Source: Hymenobacter glacialis | Lineage (GTDB): Bacteria; Bacteroidota; Bacteroidia; Cytophagales; Hymenobacteraceae | Direction of reading: 5' to 3' | Assembly (NCBI RefSeq): GCF_001816165.1 | Contig: NZ_MDZC01000057.1 | Location: 124,001 to 188,000, forward strand | DNA: 64,000 nt | Part shown: piece after piece, positions 1-7,888 of the stretch | Layout: every line of letters starts with the position of its first letter | Numbering within the stretch: the stretch's first letter is position 1 | Program-made: the position numbers and the translations under genes | Notes under the pieces: generated by a model | What the model saw: the letters and a program-made list of their open reading frames with translations, nothing else | What the model was told of the DNA's origin: nothing | Database searches by the model: none

Positions 1-24
1 CTTCTTTCAGCTGCTCCTATTCCT

Positions 25-300
25 ATGTCTTTCCTCCGTGCTGCCGACGCCCGCGACGAATCCGGCCACCTCATCCGCGAGCTGCACGGCGTGACGCTCG
101 CCCAAATTCTGGAGTATTTGGTGGCCGCCTACGGCTGGCCCGAGCTCGATGCCCGGCTGCGCATGAACTGCTTTGCCGAAAACCCCAGCATCAAGTCGAG
201 CCTGAGCTTTTTGCGGCGCACGCCCTGGGCCCGCACCAAAGTGGAGGAGTTCTACATCAAGGCGCGCACGGCGGAGGTGCAAGGCCGCCCCCGGCACTAA
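25..300 (+). CDS. VF530/DUF2132 family small protein
   Basis: This 91-residue protein matches the VF530 (DUF2132) family, small helical proteins with proposed DNA binding. Two family blocks are visible: GVTLAQILEYLVAAYGWPEL at residues 22-41 and NPSIKSSLSFLRRTPWAR at residues 53-70. Family members are usually 65-90 residues, so the length is normal, with a short N-terminal extension. The next gene starts 5 bp downstream on the same strand, suggesting cotranscription. The cellular role is not established; the family call is firm. Confidence 0.85.
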   Translation: MSFLRAADARDESGHLIRELHGVTLAQILEYLVAAYGWPELDARLRMNCFAENPSIKSSLSFLRRTPWARTKVEEFYIKARTAEVQGRPRH

Positions 301-305
301 TTGAC

Positions 306-626
306 ATGGCAGATATCAGCGAAAAATCCTCGAAATCGGCCCTGGTGGCCGGGCTGCTGTATTTTGTGGCCTTCGAAACCGTGGCTTTTTTCAGCCTGCA
401 GTTTCTCACCTCGGGGCTGGGCGAGGCCAACCAATACCAGGAGGAAAACACCATTGTGAGCAACTGGGTGAAAACCATGGTGTTTGTGGTGGCGCACTTG
501 CTGTTGGTTGTCGCGGCCATGCTGGTGCTCAGCAATCGGATGCCGCGCCGCTACCGGGGCCAGCTTATGGGGTGGTTTTACCTGTCGCTGGTCATGACTT
601 TTGTGCTGATTATCCCGCTCTTCTAG
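306..626 (+). CDS. Small integral membrane protein, unknown function
   Basis: I do not recognise this 106-residue protein. Three hydrophobic segments are visible, at about residues 12-35, 56-78 and 86-104, with basic residues (NRMPRRYRGQ) between the second and third, so it should be an inner-membrane protein. It begins 5 bp after the VF530-like gene. The left arm of a nested palindromic repeat begins directly at its stop codon, so that repeat may act as a 3' mRNA structure. Confidence 0.6.
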   Translation: MADISEKSSKSALVAGLLYFVAFETVAFFSLQFLTSGLGEANQYQEENTIVSNWVKTMVFVVAHLLLVVAAMLVLSNRMPRRYRGQLMGWFYLSLVMTFVLIIPLF

Positions 627-816
627 ACCACGGATTGGCACGGATTTAAGCGGATTTCACGGATTTTGTGCACGTCTTCGACCATTGCCGGACACGAAAG
701 AGGCTTGCCATTTGGCAAGCCTCTTTCGTGTAACGTCACCGCTTTTCGCAGAGCCGGATGCCAACAATCGTCTACAAAATCCGTGAAATCCGCTTAAATC
801 CGTGCCAATCAGTGGT
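627..816. repeat. Nested inverted repeat (ATCCGTG type)
   Basis: The outer arms, about 43 bp at 627-669 and 774-816, are near-perfect inverted copies made of tandem ATCCGTG and ATCCGCTTAA words. They enclose a second perfect palindrome with 18-bp arms, ACACGAAAGAGGCTTGCC at 692-709 and its complement at 714-731. Transcribed RNA could fold into one long composite hairpin. No protein is encoded. A degenerate relative follows hemW near 9.0 kb. Confidence 0.75.
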
Positions 817-879
817 AAAAAGCAAAACCACCGCTGTAGGCGGTGGCTCAAGGGTGAAATCTAGAAGTAGAAGTAGCAC

Positions 880-934
880 CCGGTCGGTCCCGGTGTTATG
901 AATGGACTGCGGTGCCGGTCGGTCCCGGCGTTAT
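880..934. repeat. Direct repeat pair, 20 bp, 35 bp apart
   Basis: CCGGTCGGTCCCGGTGTTAT at 880-899 recurs at 915-934 with one change (T to C at the 15th base). The spacing of 35 bp start to start is between three and four helical turns. The pair lies in the non-coding stretch downstream of the Hsp20-like gene, so a role in its promoter is not supported. The function is unknown. Confidence 0.6.
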
Positions 935-1005
935 CAAGCTAAATAATAATGGATGGTAAGTGTGGAAAAGCATAGCGCGCCGCGGGCGGCAACATAGCTC
1001 CCGGC

Positions 1006-1389
1006 TTAGTTGTGCCGAATGTCAATTTCGCGCTGCTGGTCGGTAGAGTTGAGGAAGGGAATGCGCACGCGCAACTCGTTGGCCTCGTGCACGGCATCGA
1101 TGCGGGCCAGGTTGAGGTTGTCGGGCAGGTCGAGGGTCTGCACGAAGAGCGGAGCGGCCAGCTGGTCGTCGGGCTCGTGGCGGTACTCGCCAAACACGGT
1201 GAGGCGCTGGTCGTTGAGCACCACCCGGAAGCTGTCGGCGGTAACGGTGGGCATGGCCACGCGCACAATCACGCCTTTGGGGTGCTGGTCGATGCGCAAC
1301 TTGGGCTGGGCTACGCCCCCGCCAATGGTGTTCAGCAAGTCAAGCTGCGGGGCAATGGTGCGGATAAATTTCGGGCTGATAAATTTCAT
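1006..1389 (-). CDS. Hsp20/alpha-crystallin-like protein
   Basis: This 127-residue protein has the beta-sandwich pattern of small heat-shock proteins: a PKGVIVRVAMPTVTADSFRV strand region at about residues 37-56, then LNDQRLTVFGEY, and an ELRVRIPFL strand near residue 110, the usual place of the GVL motif. Such proteins hold unfolding proteins in solution in the cytoplasm. It is more divergent than the second Hsp20 near 43.3 kb, lacking a clear GVLxV signature and the C-terminal IxI tail. It stands alone; the 217 bp upstream show no gene. Confidence 0.6.
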   Translation of the reverse strand: MKFISPKFIRTIAPQLDLLNTIGGGVAQPKLRIDQHPKGVIVRVAMPTVTADSFRVVLNDQRLTVFGEYRHEPDDQLAAPLFVQTLDLPDNLNLARIDAVHEANELRVRIPFLNSTDQQREIDIRHN

Positions 1390-1606
1390 AGTAGGGGGCC
1401 GAATTTCAGGTCGGCTTCACCCCACTATTACAAACGATGTACCAATCTGAATTCGGGGTTACCTGTGCTGTAAATCAGCCTTATTGACGTGTTTCTAATG
1501 CCGTATCTGCCCAGTTCGGTCAGGGTGGCGCACTGTTGCGGTTACGCCGAATTTTTGCAGACGAAATGGCGGGTTGCGGTAATGCCTCGACGTATTTCGG
1601 GAGGCC

Positions 1607-3466
1607 TTAAAACCGGCTGGTGAGGCCAAAGTGTATTTTGGAAGTGCGCAGCTCAAATGGCTGCTCGTTGGCCCGCCCCACCGAGTACACGAACTGAAAA
1701 AGCCCCGCCGCCGTGCGGAAGCTCAGGCCCGCCCCCAGCCCGGTGGGTTGGTCGGGGCCAATGGGGGAATTGGGGACGTCGTAACGCGTATAGGCCTGGT
1801 CAGCAAATAGAAACACGTACGAGTCGGTCCCAATAAACTGCCGAAATTCGGCTGTGGCCACGGCATAGGAGCTGGTGTAGAACTGGTTTTCGTTGAAGCC
1901 GCGCAGCGAGTTGAGGCCGCCGAGCCGGAACAGGTCGTTGGTAAACAGGCGAGGGTTGAGCAGGGATTCGCCCCGCAGCCGCAGGAGCAGCACCCCGGCC
2001 CGCTTCACGGGGAAGTAGCGCTCGGCCCGCAGGCCAAACGAGTACTGCGTGGTGCGCAGGGCCAGGCCACGGTAGAGTTCGGGCGCCAGCTGCGCGTTGA
2101 GGCTGATGGTTTTGGTGCCCACAGCTCCCTGGGCGTTGAGGAGAAAGCCCCGGCGCGGGAAAAACAGGTCGTCCAGGCTATTGAGCGCGTAGCCGATGCC
2201 ATAGGAATTGTACTGCGAGTCCAGGTTCTGCGGGAGCCGCGTGGTGTCCTGCAGCGCGTCCAAAAAAGAGCCGCGCTGCTCGGCAAAGAAGCTCACGCGC
2301 CCCGCCCGCGCCGTGGGGTACGTGACCTGCAGCCGGGGCCGGATGGTGGTGAAGTCGTTGGTTTGCTTGTAGAGGTTGAAGCTGCCGGCCACCTCCAGCG
2401 GCGAGCCGAAGAAGTTGGGGTGCACGTACTGGGCATCGAGCAGCTGCGAAAACGCGTCGGTTTTGCGAAACTGCAGCCCAAACTGCTTGCCGCCGCCCTT
2501 GATGTTGCGCAGGTTGATGGTGACGTCGCCGGTGATTTGCACGCCGGTTTTGCTGGCATCGGCATTGGGCAGAATGCCCACAATGGCATCGAACTGGTTA
2601 GACGGCCGCTCATCGAGCAGCAGGTACACCCGGGCCTTGCCCCGCGCAAAGCGCACTTCCGGCTCGGCCTGCAGGCGTATGTAGGGCAGCTGGCGCAGGA
2701 GCCGGGCCGCCGCCGCCACCCGCTGCTGGCTGAAGGGCTGGTTGGGGAAAATCTGCAGGTATTTGGTCAGAAACCGCTTCTTGGTTTTGGTGGTGCCCAC
2801 AATCTCCAGCGAGTCGAACACCACCGCCTGCCCGCGCCGCAGCACCACCCGCCCCGAAATGTCGCGGTCGCTGAGCTGAATGGAGTCCAGCCCCACGGTG
2901 GCAAACGGGAAGCCCTGGTTTTCGGCCTCGCCCAGCACCCGCTCCTGCAGCTTCACCCAGTCGGCGGGCACAAAGGGCGTTTGGTTGAAGAACTTCTCGC
3001 GGTAGCCGGCGCGTGCCAGCAGGCCGTCGCCCAGGTTGCCGTTTTGCAGGAAAGCCCAGCGGAACGGCTGGCCCACGTACAGGCGCACCCGCACCGTGTC
3101 GCGCGTCCAGCGCAGCTCGTCGGCCGAGGCCGTGAGGTAGGCATCGCCCTGCAGGCCCAGCACCAGCTCGCGCACCACGCGCAGGGCGGTAAGGGAATCG
3201 GGCACGGTGGCACGCACCTTGTAGCGGCGCAGAATGGGGCGGTCGGTGGCTTCGGTTTCCAGCACCAGCACCCGCGGGCGGCCGGGCACCCGGCGCGAGG
3301 CAGCCACAGGAGCCGGGGTGGCGGGCGGCACCGGCGGGGGCGCCAGGCCGGGCTGATTGGGAGCGTTGGGGCTCAGCGAAGGCGTTTGGGCCCACCCGGC
3401 AGACATCCCCACCAACCCGCTGAGCCCTAGCCACGCTACCCAGCACAATAGAAGCCGCTTACCCAT
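1607..3466 (-). CDS. BamA/TamA-family outer-membrane protein
   Basis: A secreted protein of about 619 residues in the Omp85 superfamily. It has a signal peptide ending near SAGWAQ, a proline-rich linker, two to three POTRA-like segments in the first half (for example around GQAVVFDSLEIVGTTKTKKR) and a C-terminal 16-strand-type barrel with aromatic ends, closing in KIHFGLTSRF. The RGF signature (LRGFNENQFYTSS) of Omp85 barrels is present. BamA itself is usually longer with five POTRA domains, so this is more likely a TamA-like or lipid/protein-transport paralogue. An upstream ATG at 3493 would add nine residues; 3466 gives a cleaner signal peptide. Confidence 0.8.
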   Translation of the reverse strand: MGKRLLLCWVAWLGLSGLVGMSAGWAQTPSLSPNAPNQPGLAPPPVPPATPAPVAASRRVPGRPRVLVLETEATDRPILRRYKVRATVPDSLTALRVVRELVLGLQGDAYLTASADELRWTRDTVRVRLYVGQPFRWAFLQNGNLGDGLLARAGYREKFFNQTPFVPADWVKLQERVLGEAENQGFPFATVGLDSIQLSDRDISGRVVLRRGQAVVFDSLEIVGTTKTKKRFLTKYLQIFPNQPFSQQRVAAAARLLRQLPYIRLQAEPEVRFARGKARVYLLLDERPSNQFDAIVGILPNADASKTGVQITGDVTINLRNIKGGGKQFGLQFRKTDAFSQLLDAQYVHPNFFGSPLEVAGSFNLYKQTNDFTTIRPRLQVTYPTARAGRVSFFAEQRGSFLDALQDTTRLPQNLDSQYNSYGIGYALNSLDDLFFPRRGFLLNAQGAVGTKTISLNAQLAPELYRGLALRTTQYSFGLRAERYFPVKRAGVLLLRLRGESLLNPRLFTNDLFRLGGLNSLRGFNENQFYTSSYAVATAEFRQFIGTDSYVFLFADQAYTRYDVPNSPIGPDQPTGLGAGLSFRTAAGLFQFVYSVGRANEQPFELRTSKIHFGLTSRF

Positions 3467-3745
3467 TCGAACACACAACGCGAAAGCCGGCATTTAATTT
3501 CCCGAAGGTAACGGCCCACTCAGTCGCTTTTGGCAAGTGTTTGGGTTTTTGTTCAAACATATACTGTTAGGTGTTTCCGGGACCGAAGTCCATCCGGTAG
3601 CCGCGCGCCTTGTTGTTTGTTGAAGGGCTGTTCCGCTTCAGCCAAGCCGGGCCCGTGAAGCACACTATCCGTGCGCACGCCATCGGGCCGCCGCGCCACC
3701 TGTCCTTTCTTCGGCATGCCGGACATGGTTGGGCCACGCCCGCGA

Positions 3746-3793
3746 GCGCCAAGCGCTGCCCCGGAAGTGCTTGGCGCATTTCCGGGGCAGCGC
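3746..3793. repeat. Two interlocked inverted repeats (A-B-A'-B')
   Basis: In the 348-bp gap between the glycosyltransferase and the outer-membrane gene, arm A (GCGCCAAGC, 3746-3754) pairs with A' (3769-3777), and arm B (GCGCTGCCCCGGAA, 3753-3766) pairs with B' (3780-3793). Because the arms alternate, the two hairpins exclude each other or form a pseudoknot. There is no T-tract on either side, so it is not a plain terminator. On the minus strand it lies after the glycosyltransferase stop and before the outer-membrane gene. The rest of the gap shows no gene. Confidence 0.65.
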
Positions 3794-3841
3794 CGAGGAC
3801 GGTTCTTGCGGGTCCCTTGGTTGGGCGCGTGCGCTGTCTGC

Positions 3842-5353
3842 TCAGCGGCGGTCCTGCAGTTGCAGCGTCACGCAGGAGTCGCTGCGCAACAGCACCCGGG
3901 TGCGGTAGTAGCGCTGCCACGTCCGCTGCGCGGGCTCCCCGCAGGCCACCACCACACGGGGCGCCGCCGCCCCGGCCACAGCGCTCTCAGGCGTCACGCG
4001 GGCAACGCGGTGCCCGTGCTGGTACCGTTGGACGGCTGCGTAGAACTCGGGGCTGTCGTTGAGCCGCCCGTCGTCGTGCAACGCATAGTCCCGCAGACCG
4101 GGCAGCCGTTGGGTTTGAGCCCGCAGGTGCCCCCCGTACATCAACGCCGCTTCCTGCAAGCGTGCGTCCGTGGAACCGCGCGTGCGCACGAGCTGGGCGC
4201 TGTAGGGCACCGCGGCCACCAGCAGCACGGCCAGCAGGCGCACCGCGGGCCGCGGGTAGCGGCGCCCCTGCGCGGCCACGGAGGCGGCCACCAAGCGGCC
4301 CAGTCCGATGAGGCCGGCAGCGGCCAGCAGGGCCAACAGCGGGTACGCCGGCGCATCGTACCAACCAAGTTTGGTGGGCACCAGCGAAATAACAAGCAGC
4401 ATGGTTCCGGCCGTCGCGCCAAGCACCCGGCACAACCACCACGCCCGGCTCTGGCGGGGTGCGGCCCAGCCCAGCCCCGCGCCCGCCAGCGCCGCGGGCA
4501 GCCAGTAGCTGAACTTGGCCGTGGCCAGTTCCCAGGCGTACCAGTGCACGGGGGTAGCCGTGCCCCCTCCAGAGCCCCCGCGGCCGGCCCCGCCCACTTC
4601 GTACTGCCACACCCCCGGCCAGGTAGCCCGGGCGCTGCCCGCCTCGCGCCCCCACGTACCAGGCCAGCGCGGTCCCGGCCACCACCCCCAGCCCGGCCCA
4701 GGCGCGCCGGCGCGCAGCCGCCGCAGTTGCCCCGTCAACCATAGGGCCGCAAGCAACCCGGGGCCGAAGAATAAGCCCGCGACGCCCTTGGTGAGCACGG
4801 CCAAGGCAAATGCCGCCCCGGCCCCCCAGGCGTGGCGTGCGCGGCCCGTGGCCGCGTAGGCCAGCCAGGCCAGGGCCCCCAAGGTGGTCCAGAGCGTGAG
4901 CAGGGCGTCGTAATCGCCGGTGCGCGCCACGTGCAACCGGACGTAGCCTGGGGCGGAGAGCAGCACCAGAGCGGCCAGCAGCCCCGCCCGCCAGGACCCC
5001 AGCCAGCGGCTGCCGGCGCGGTACACGGCCCCCACCGTTGCCAGCGCGGCCAGCGCCGAGGGCAGGCGCAGCGCCAGTTCGGTCGGGCCCAGCACCAACA
5101 TGCTCAGCGCCTGCAGCCAAGGCAACAGCGGCGGCTTGCTGTTCCACAGGTCGGGCACGCCCCGGTGGGTGAGCACCAGCGCGTCGCCATTGACCAGGAT
5201 TTCAAGCGCGTTCAGGCCCGTACGCGCCTCGTCCCACTGCTGGGCCGGCAGCCGGCCTAGCAGCCAAAACAAAGGGCCTGCCGCCGCCAGCCCCACCACC
5301 AGCCCCCGGGCCAGCCGGTGCGCGAGGGGAACAGAAGAAGCGGCGCGTGTCAC
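3842..5353 (-). CDS. GT-C (ArnT/PMT-like) membrane glycosyltransferase, probably double-frameshifted
   Basis: A 503-residue polytopic membrane protein of the dolichyl-phosphate-mannose transferase/ArnT superfamily (GT39/GT83). The early QQWDEARTGLNALE segment carries the DE pair of the first periplasmic loop, followed by NSKPPLLPWLQA, both family hallmarks, and many hydrophobic helices follow. It would move a sugar from a polyprenyl-phosphate donor to a lipid or protein. Residues at about 215-240 (GWGWWPGPRWPGTWG) look out of frame: the neighbouring frame reads GLGVVAGTALAWYVGAR, a typical helix ending for this family. A one-base loss near 4715 and a one-base gain near 4650 would explain this. 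Confidence 0.7.
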   Translation of the reverse strand: MTRAASSVPLAHRLARGLVVGLAAAGPLFWLLGRLPAQQWDEARTGLNALEILVNGDALVLTHRGVPDLWNSKPPLLPWLQALSMLVLGPTELALRLPSALAALATVGAVYRAGSRWLGSWRAGLLAALVLLSAPGYVRLHVARTGDYDALLTLWTTLGALAWLAYAATGRARHAWGAGAAFALAVLTKGVAGLFFGPGLLAALWLTGQLRRLRAGAPGPGWGWWPGPRWPGTWGREAGSARATWPGVWQYEVGGAGRGGSGGGTATPVHWYAWELATAKFSYWLPAALAGAGLGWAAPRQSRAWWLCRVLGATAGTMLLVISLVPTKLGWYDAPAYPLLALLAAAGLIGLGRLVAASVAAQGRRYPRPAVRLLAVLLVAAVPYSAQLVRTRGSTDARLQEAALMYGGHLRAQTQRLPGLRDYALHDDGRLNDSPEFYAAVQRYQHGHRVARVTPESAVAGAAAPRVVVACGEPAQRTWQRYYRTRVLLRSDSCVTLQLQDRR

Positions 5354-5438
5354 GCCAACGCGCCCGAGGCGCTAAAATGTACTGCCATAGGGATAAAGAA
5401 GCGGAGCCTTCCCGCAACAAGCGGGGCTTGGCTACACC

Positions 5439-5469
5439 CAAAAATAAGTACGTGTCGCTGCCCGTAAAA
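5439..5469 (-). promoter_or_regulatory. Possible Bacteroidota promoter for the glycosyltransferase
   Basis: On the minus strand TATTTTTG (5439-5446) fits the -7 box TAnnTTTG. A TTTT at 5466-5469 sits 19 bp upstream, where the -33 TTTG box belongs. This would give a leader of about 80 nt before the glycosyltransferase ATG. The rest of the 388-bp gap 5354-5741 contains no gene I can support. Confidence 0.35.
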
Positions 5470-5741
5470 AATTTGGAAGCCGCCACGGGTGGTCTTTCGT
5501 CACAGCCTTAATGGAACCGGCTTCGGGTGCCGCCGCCCGGCAAAGGCATGGCGGTGCCAGTTAGCGGTCGGAGAGATTTTCGGCGAAAAGCGGTTGAAAT
5601 GCCTCTGAAAATAGCTTTTTAATTCCGAAGTCAATTCGCCAACAGTATCCAATAACAGGCAATTGCGTTGGATGCTTGGTTCGTTTAAATTGAGAAAGCA
5701 ACGGCCAGCCAGGCGCCCGGAAAGGCAAGCACAGGCACGTT

Positions 5742-6914
5742 CTACTGCGGCAAAAACAGCCGAAACGTAGTGCCCTGGCCTACTTCGCTGCTGGTTTCTA
5801 CGCGCCCGCCGGCCAGGTGTACCAGGCGGTTCACAAGGTACAGGCCCACACCCGACCCGGCCACGTCGGGGTGGAAGCGCCGAAACAGCTGAAACAGCTC
5901 GCCGCCGTGGCGCTCCAGGTCGATGCCGCGCCCGTTGTCCTGCACGCTCAGCACCGCCATGCCGTCGTGGTAAGCGGTGCGCACGGCTATGCGCGGGACC
6001 TGGCCCGGCTGCGCGTATTTCAGGGCGTTACTGAGCAGGTTGTAGAGCACGCTTTGCAGGCCGGGTCGCGCCATGTGCAGAGTGGGCACCGCCCCAAAAT
6101 CCAAGGTAAACACCGCTTCCGGCTCGCCAACCGCCGCGGGCAGGCTGCGGATAATTTCTTCAGTGAAAGCCTGCAGCTCCACGGCCTCCGCGGGGGCCTG
6201 CTCCAGCTCCCGCTTCCGCTGCACCACTTCCGTGAGACCGTCGATGGTGGTGAGTAGCTGCTGCAGGGCTCCGTGGAACATGCCCACCATATTGCCCGAA
6301 GCCGGGTCGTGAAAGGTGGCGCTGCGCTCAAACTCCTGAAACAGGCCGGCCAGGTTGTGCACCGGCTGCCGCAGGTCGTGCGAGGCCGTGTACACGAAGC
6401 TGTCTAGGTCGGCATTGATGCGGATAAGCTCTTCGTTTTGGGTGCGCAGCTGCTCGCGCTGCGCCTCGGCTTCGGCCTTGCTCCGGAGCAGCTCCTGCTC
6501 GTACTTGCGGCGGTCGGTGATGTCGAACAGGGTCACGCGCACCACCAGTGGGTCGCCGTTGGCGTCGCGCAGCAGCACGGCGTTCAGCAGCACCGGCACG
6601 GCGGCACCGGCTTTGGTGCGCAGCGAATAGCTGATTTCGCGGATGTGGCCCTGCAGCAGGAGCAGGGGCACGCCGTGCATTTCGAAGTGCAGGCGCCCAC
6701 CCACCGTCAGGAGCTGCTGCAGGCAGTGGCGCGCCACCAGCTCTTCGCGCTGGTAGCCCAGCCATTGCAGCAGGGTGTGGTTGAGCTTCACCAGCGTGCC
6801 ATCGGGCAGGCAGGAGCAGTAGCCGCAGGGGGCGTTATCGTAGAGGTCGTCGAGGTTTTCCTCCGTCAGGCGCAGGTCCAGCGCCGGCATATTCATAATA
6901 TCGCCCTCCTTCAT
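5742..6914 (-). CDS. PAS-domain sensor histidine kinase
   Basis: This 390-residue cytoplasmic kinase has no membrane segment. A PAS domain fills residues 20-140 (QLLTVGGRLHFEMHGVPLLL, then DITDRRKYEQE). A coiled-coil linker follows, then the HisKA H-box SHDLRQPVHNLAG near residue 180 with the phospho-accepting His. A HATPase_c domain has an N-box (LLSNALKYA), a G1 box (VQDNGRGID) and a G2 box (GSGVGLYL). Its ATG overlaps the stop codon of the RsbQ-like gene (ATGA), so the two are translationally coupled. The PAS domain resembles those partnered with RsbQ hydrolases. No response regulator lies next to it. Confidence 0.88.
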   Translation of the reverse strand: MKEGDIMNMPALDLRLTEENLDDLYDNAPCGYCSCLPDGTLVKLNHTLLQWLGYQREELVARHCLQQLLTVGGRLHFEMHGVPLLLLQGHIREISYSLRTKAGAAVPVLLNAVLLRDANGDPLVVRVTLFDITDRRKYEQELLRSKAEAEAQREQLRTQNEELIRINADLDSFVYTASHDLRQPVHNLAGLFQEFERSATFHDPASGNMVGMFHGALQQLLTTIDGLTEVVQRKRELEQAPAEAVELQAFTEEIIRSLPAAVGEPEAVFTLDFGAVPTLHMARPGLQSVLYNLLSNALKYAQPGQVPRIAVRTAYHDGMAVLSVQDNGRGIDLERHGGELFQLFRRFHPDVAGSGVGLYLVNRLVHLAGGRVETSSEVGQGTTFRLFLPQ

Positions 6915-7723
6915 ACCTGCGCTATACGCGCTGGCTCCAGAAATAGGTTGATGGCGCTGATGGTTTGCTGCGGGGCACTGAGGTGGGGGCAGTGGCCCGA
7001 GTTGTTGAGAACCGTGAGCTGGCTCTGGGCCAGGTGCTGGTGCAGGTACTGGCCCACGGCCAGCGGCGCCAGGGCGTCCTGCGCCGATTGCAGAATGAGC
7101 GCCGGCGTGCGCACGTGCGGCAGGTCGGCCCGGTTGTCGGAGAGAAACGTGACCCGGGCAAAATGCTGGGCAATGGCCGGGTCGGTGTTGCAGAAGCTGT
7201 TGTTGAGCTCCTCGCTAAGCTCGGGCCGCTCGGGGTGGCCCATGATGACCGGGGTGATGCCCGCCGACCAGCCCAGGTAGTTGTTGTCCATGGTTTCGAA
7301 CAACTCCTCGATGTCAGCCAGCTCGAAGCCACCGGTGTAGCCGGTGTCGTTGAGGTAGCGCGGCGAGGGCGCCACCAGCACCAGCCGGGCCACCCGTGCC
7401 GGCTTGCGAATGGCCACCAGCACCGCAATCATGGCACTCACCGAATGGCCCACCAGCACAATGTCGTGCAGGTCCAGCGCCTGCAGCACGTCCAGCACGT
7501 CTTCGGCGTGGGCATCAAGCGAGCTGTAGCGGGCCGGGTCGTAGGCGGTGAGGTCCGACTTGCCCGCCCCCACCAGGTCGAGCAGTATCACGCGGTACCG
7601 GTCTTCAAAAGCAGGCGCCACCAGCCGCCACATGTGCTGGTTGCAGCCAAACCCGTGCACAAAAACCATGGCCTGCTGGCCCGTGCCCGTCACCGTTACG
7701 TTGTTGCGATTCAAAACATCCAT
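6911..7723 (-). CDS. RsbQ-like alpha/beta hydrolase
   Basis: This 270-residue alpha/beta hydrolase closely follows Bacillus RsbQ and the plant KAI2/D14 receptors. It has an oxyanion region FVHGFGCNQHMW, nucleophile elbow GHSVSAMI, the SPRYLND lid motif, an acid in QSAQDALAP and catalytic His in SGHCPHLS. In Bacillus, RsbQ is needed for the PAS phosphatase RsbP to signal energy stress, probably by supplying or turning over a small hydrophobic ligand. Here its stop codon overlaps the start of a PAS histidine kinase, suggesting the same partnership with a different output. The start at 7723 was chosen because homology begins with MDVLNRNN; an in-frame ATG at 7825 is possible. Confidence 0.85.
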   Translation of the reverse strand: MDVLNRNNVTVTGTGQQAMVFVHGFGCNQHMWRLVAPAFEDRYRVILLDLVGAGKSDLTAYDPARYSSLDAHAEDVLDVLQALDLHDIVLVGHSVSAMIAVLVAIRKPARVARLVLVAPSPRYLNDTGYTGGFELADIEELFETMDNNYLGWSAGITPVIMGHPERPELSEELNNSFCNTDPAIAQHFARVTFLSDNRADLPHVRTPALILQSAQDALAPLAVGQYLHQHLAQSQLTVLNNSGHCPHLSAPQQTISAINLFLEPARIAQV

Positions 7724-7888
7724 TGCGTCTTGCCGTTGTGTAAAGCGGCCTCTGCAGCCGCTGCCCGCTGCCAGATGAGGCATTCGAATATGAAAGGTAG
7801 CTACGGATGGCCTTGCCCTGGGCACCGGAGTTACCTTTGTGGAGCGCGGGCATTCCGTGGCTAGGTGTTACCCCGCATTTGCGCTTTC

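Noticed and set aside
2363..3430. 355-codon frame antisense to the BamA-like gene
   Set aside because: Shadow frame of biased composition; the barrel and POTRA pattern on the minus strand is clear.
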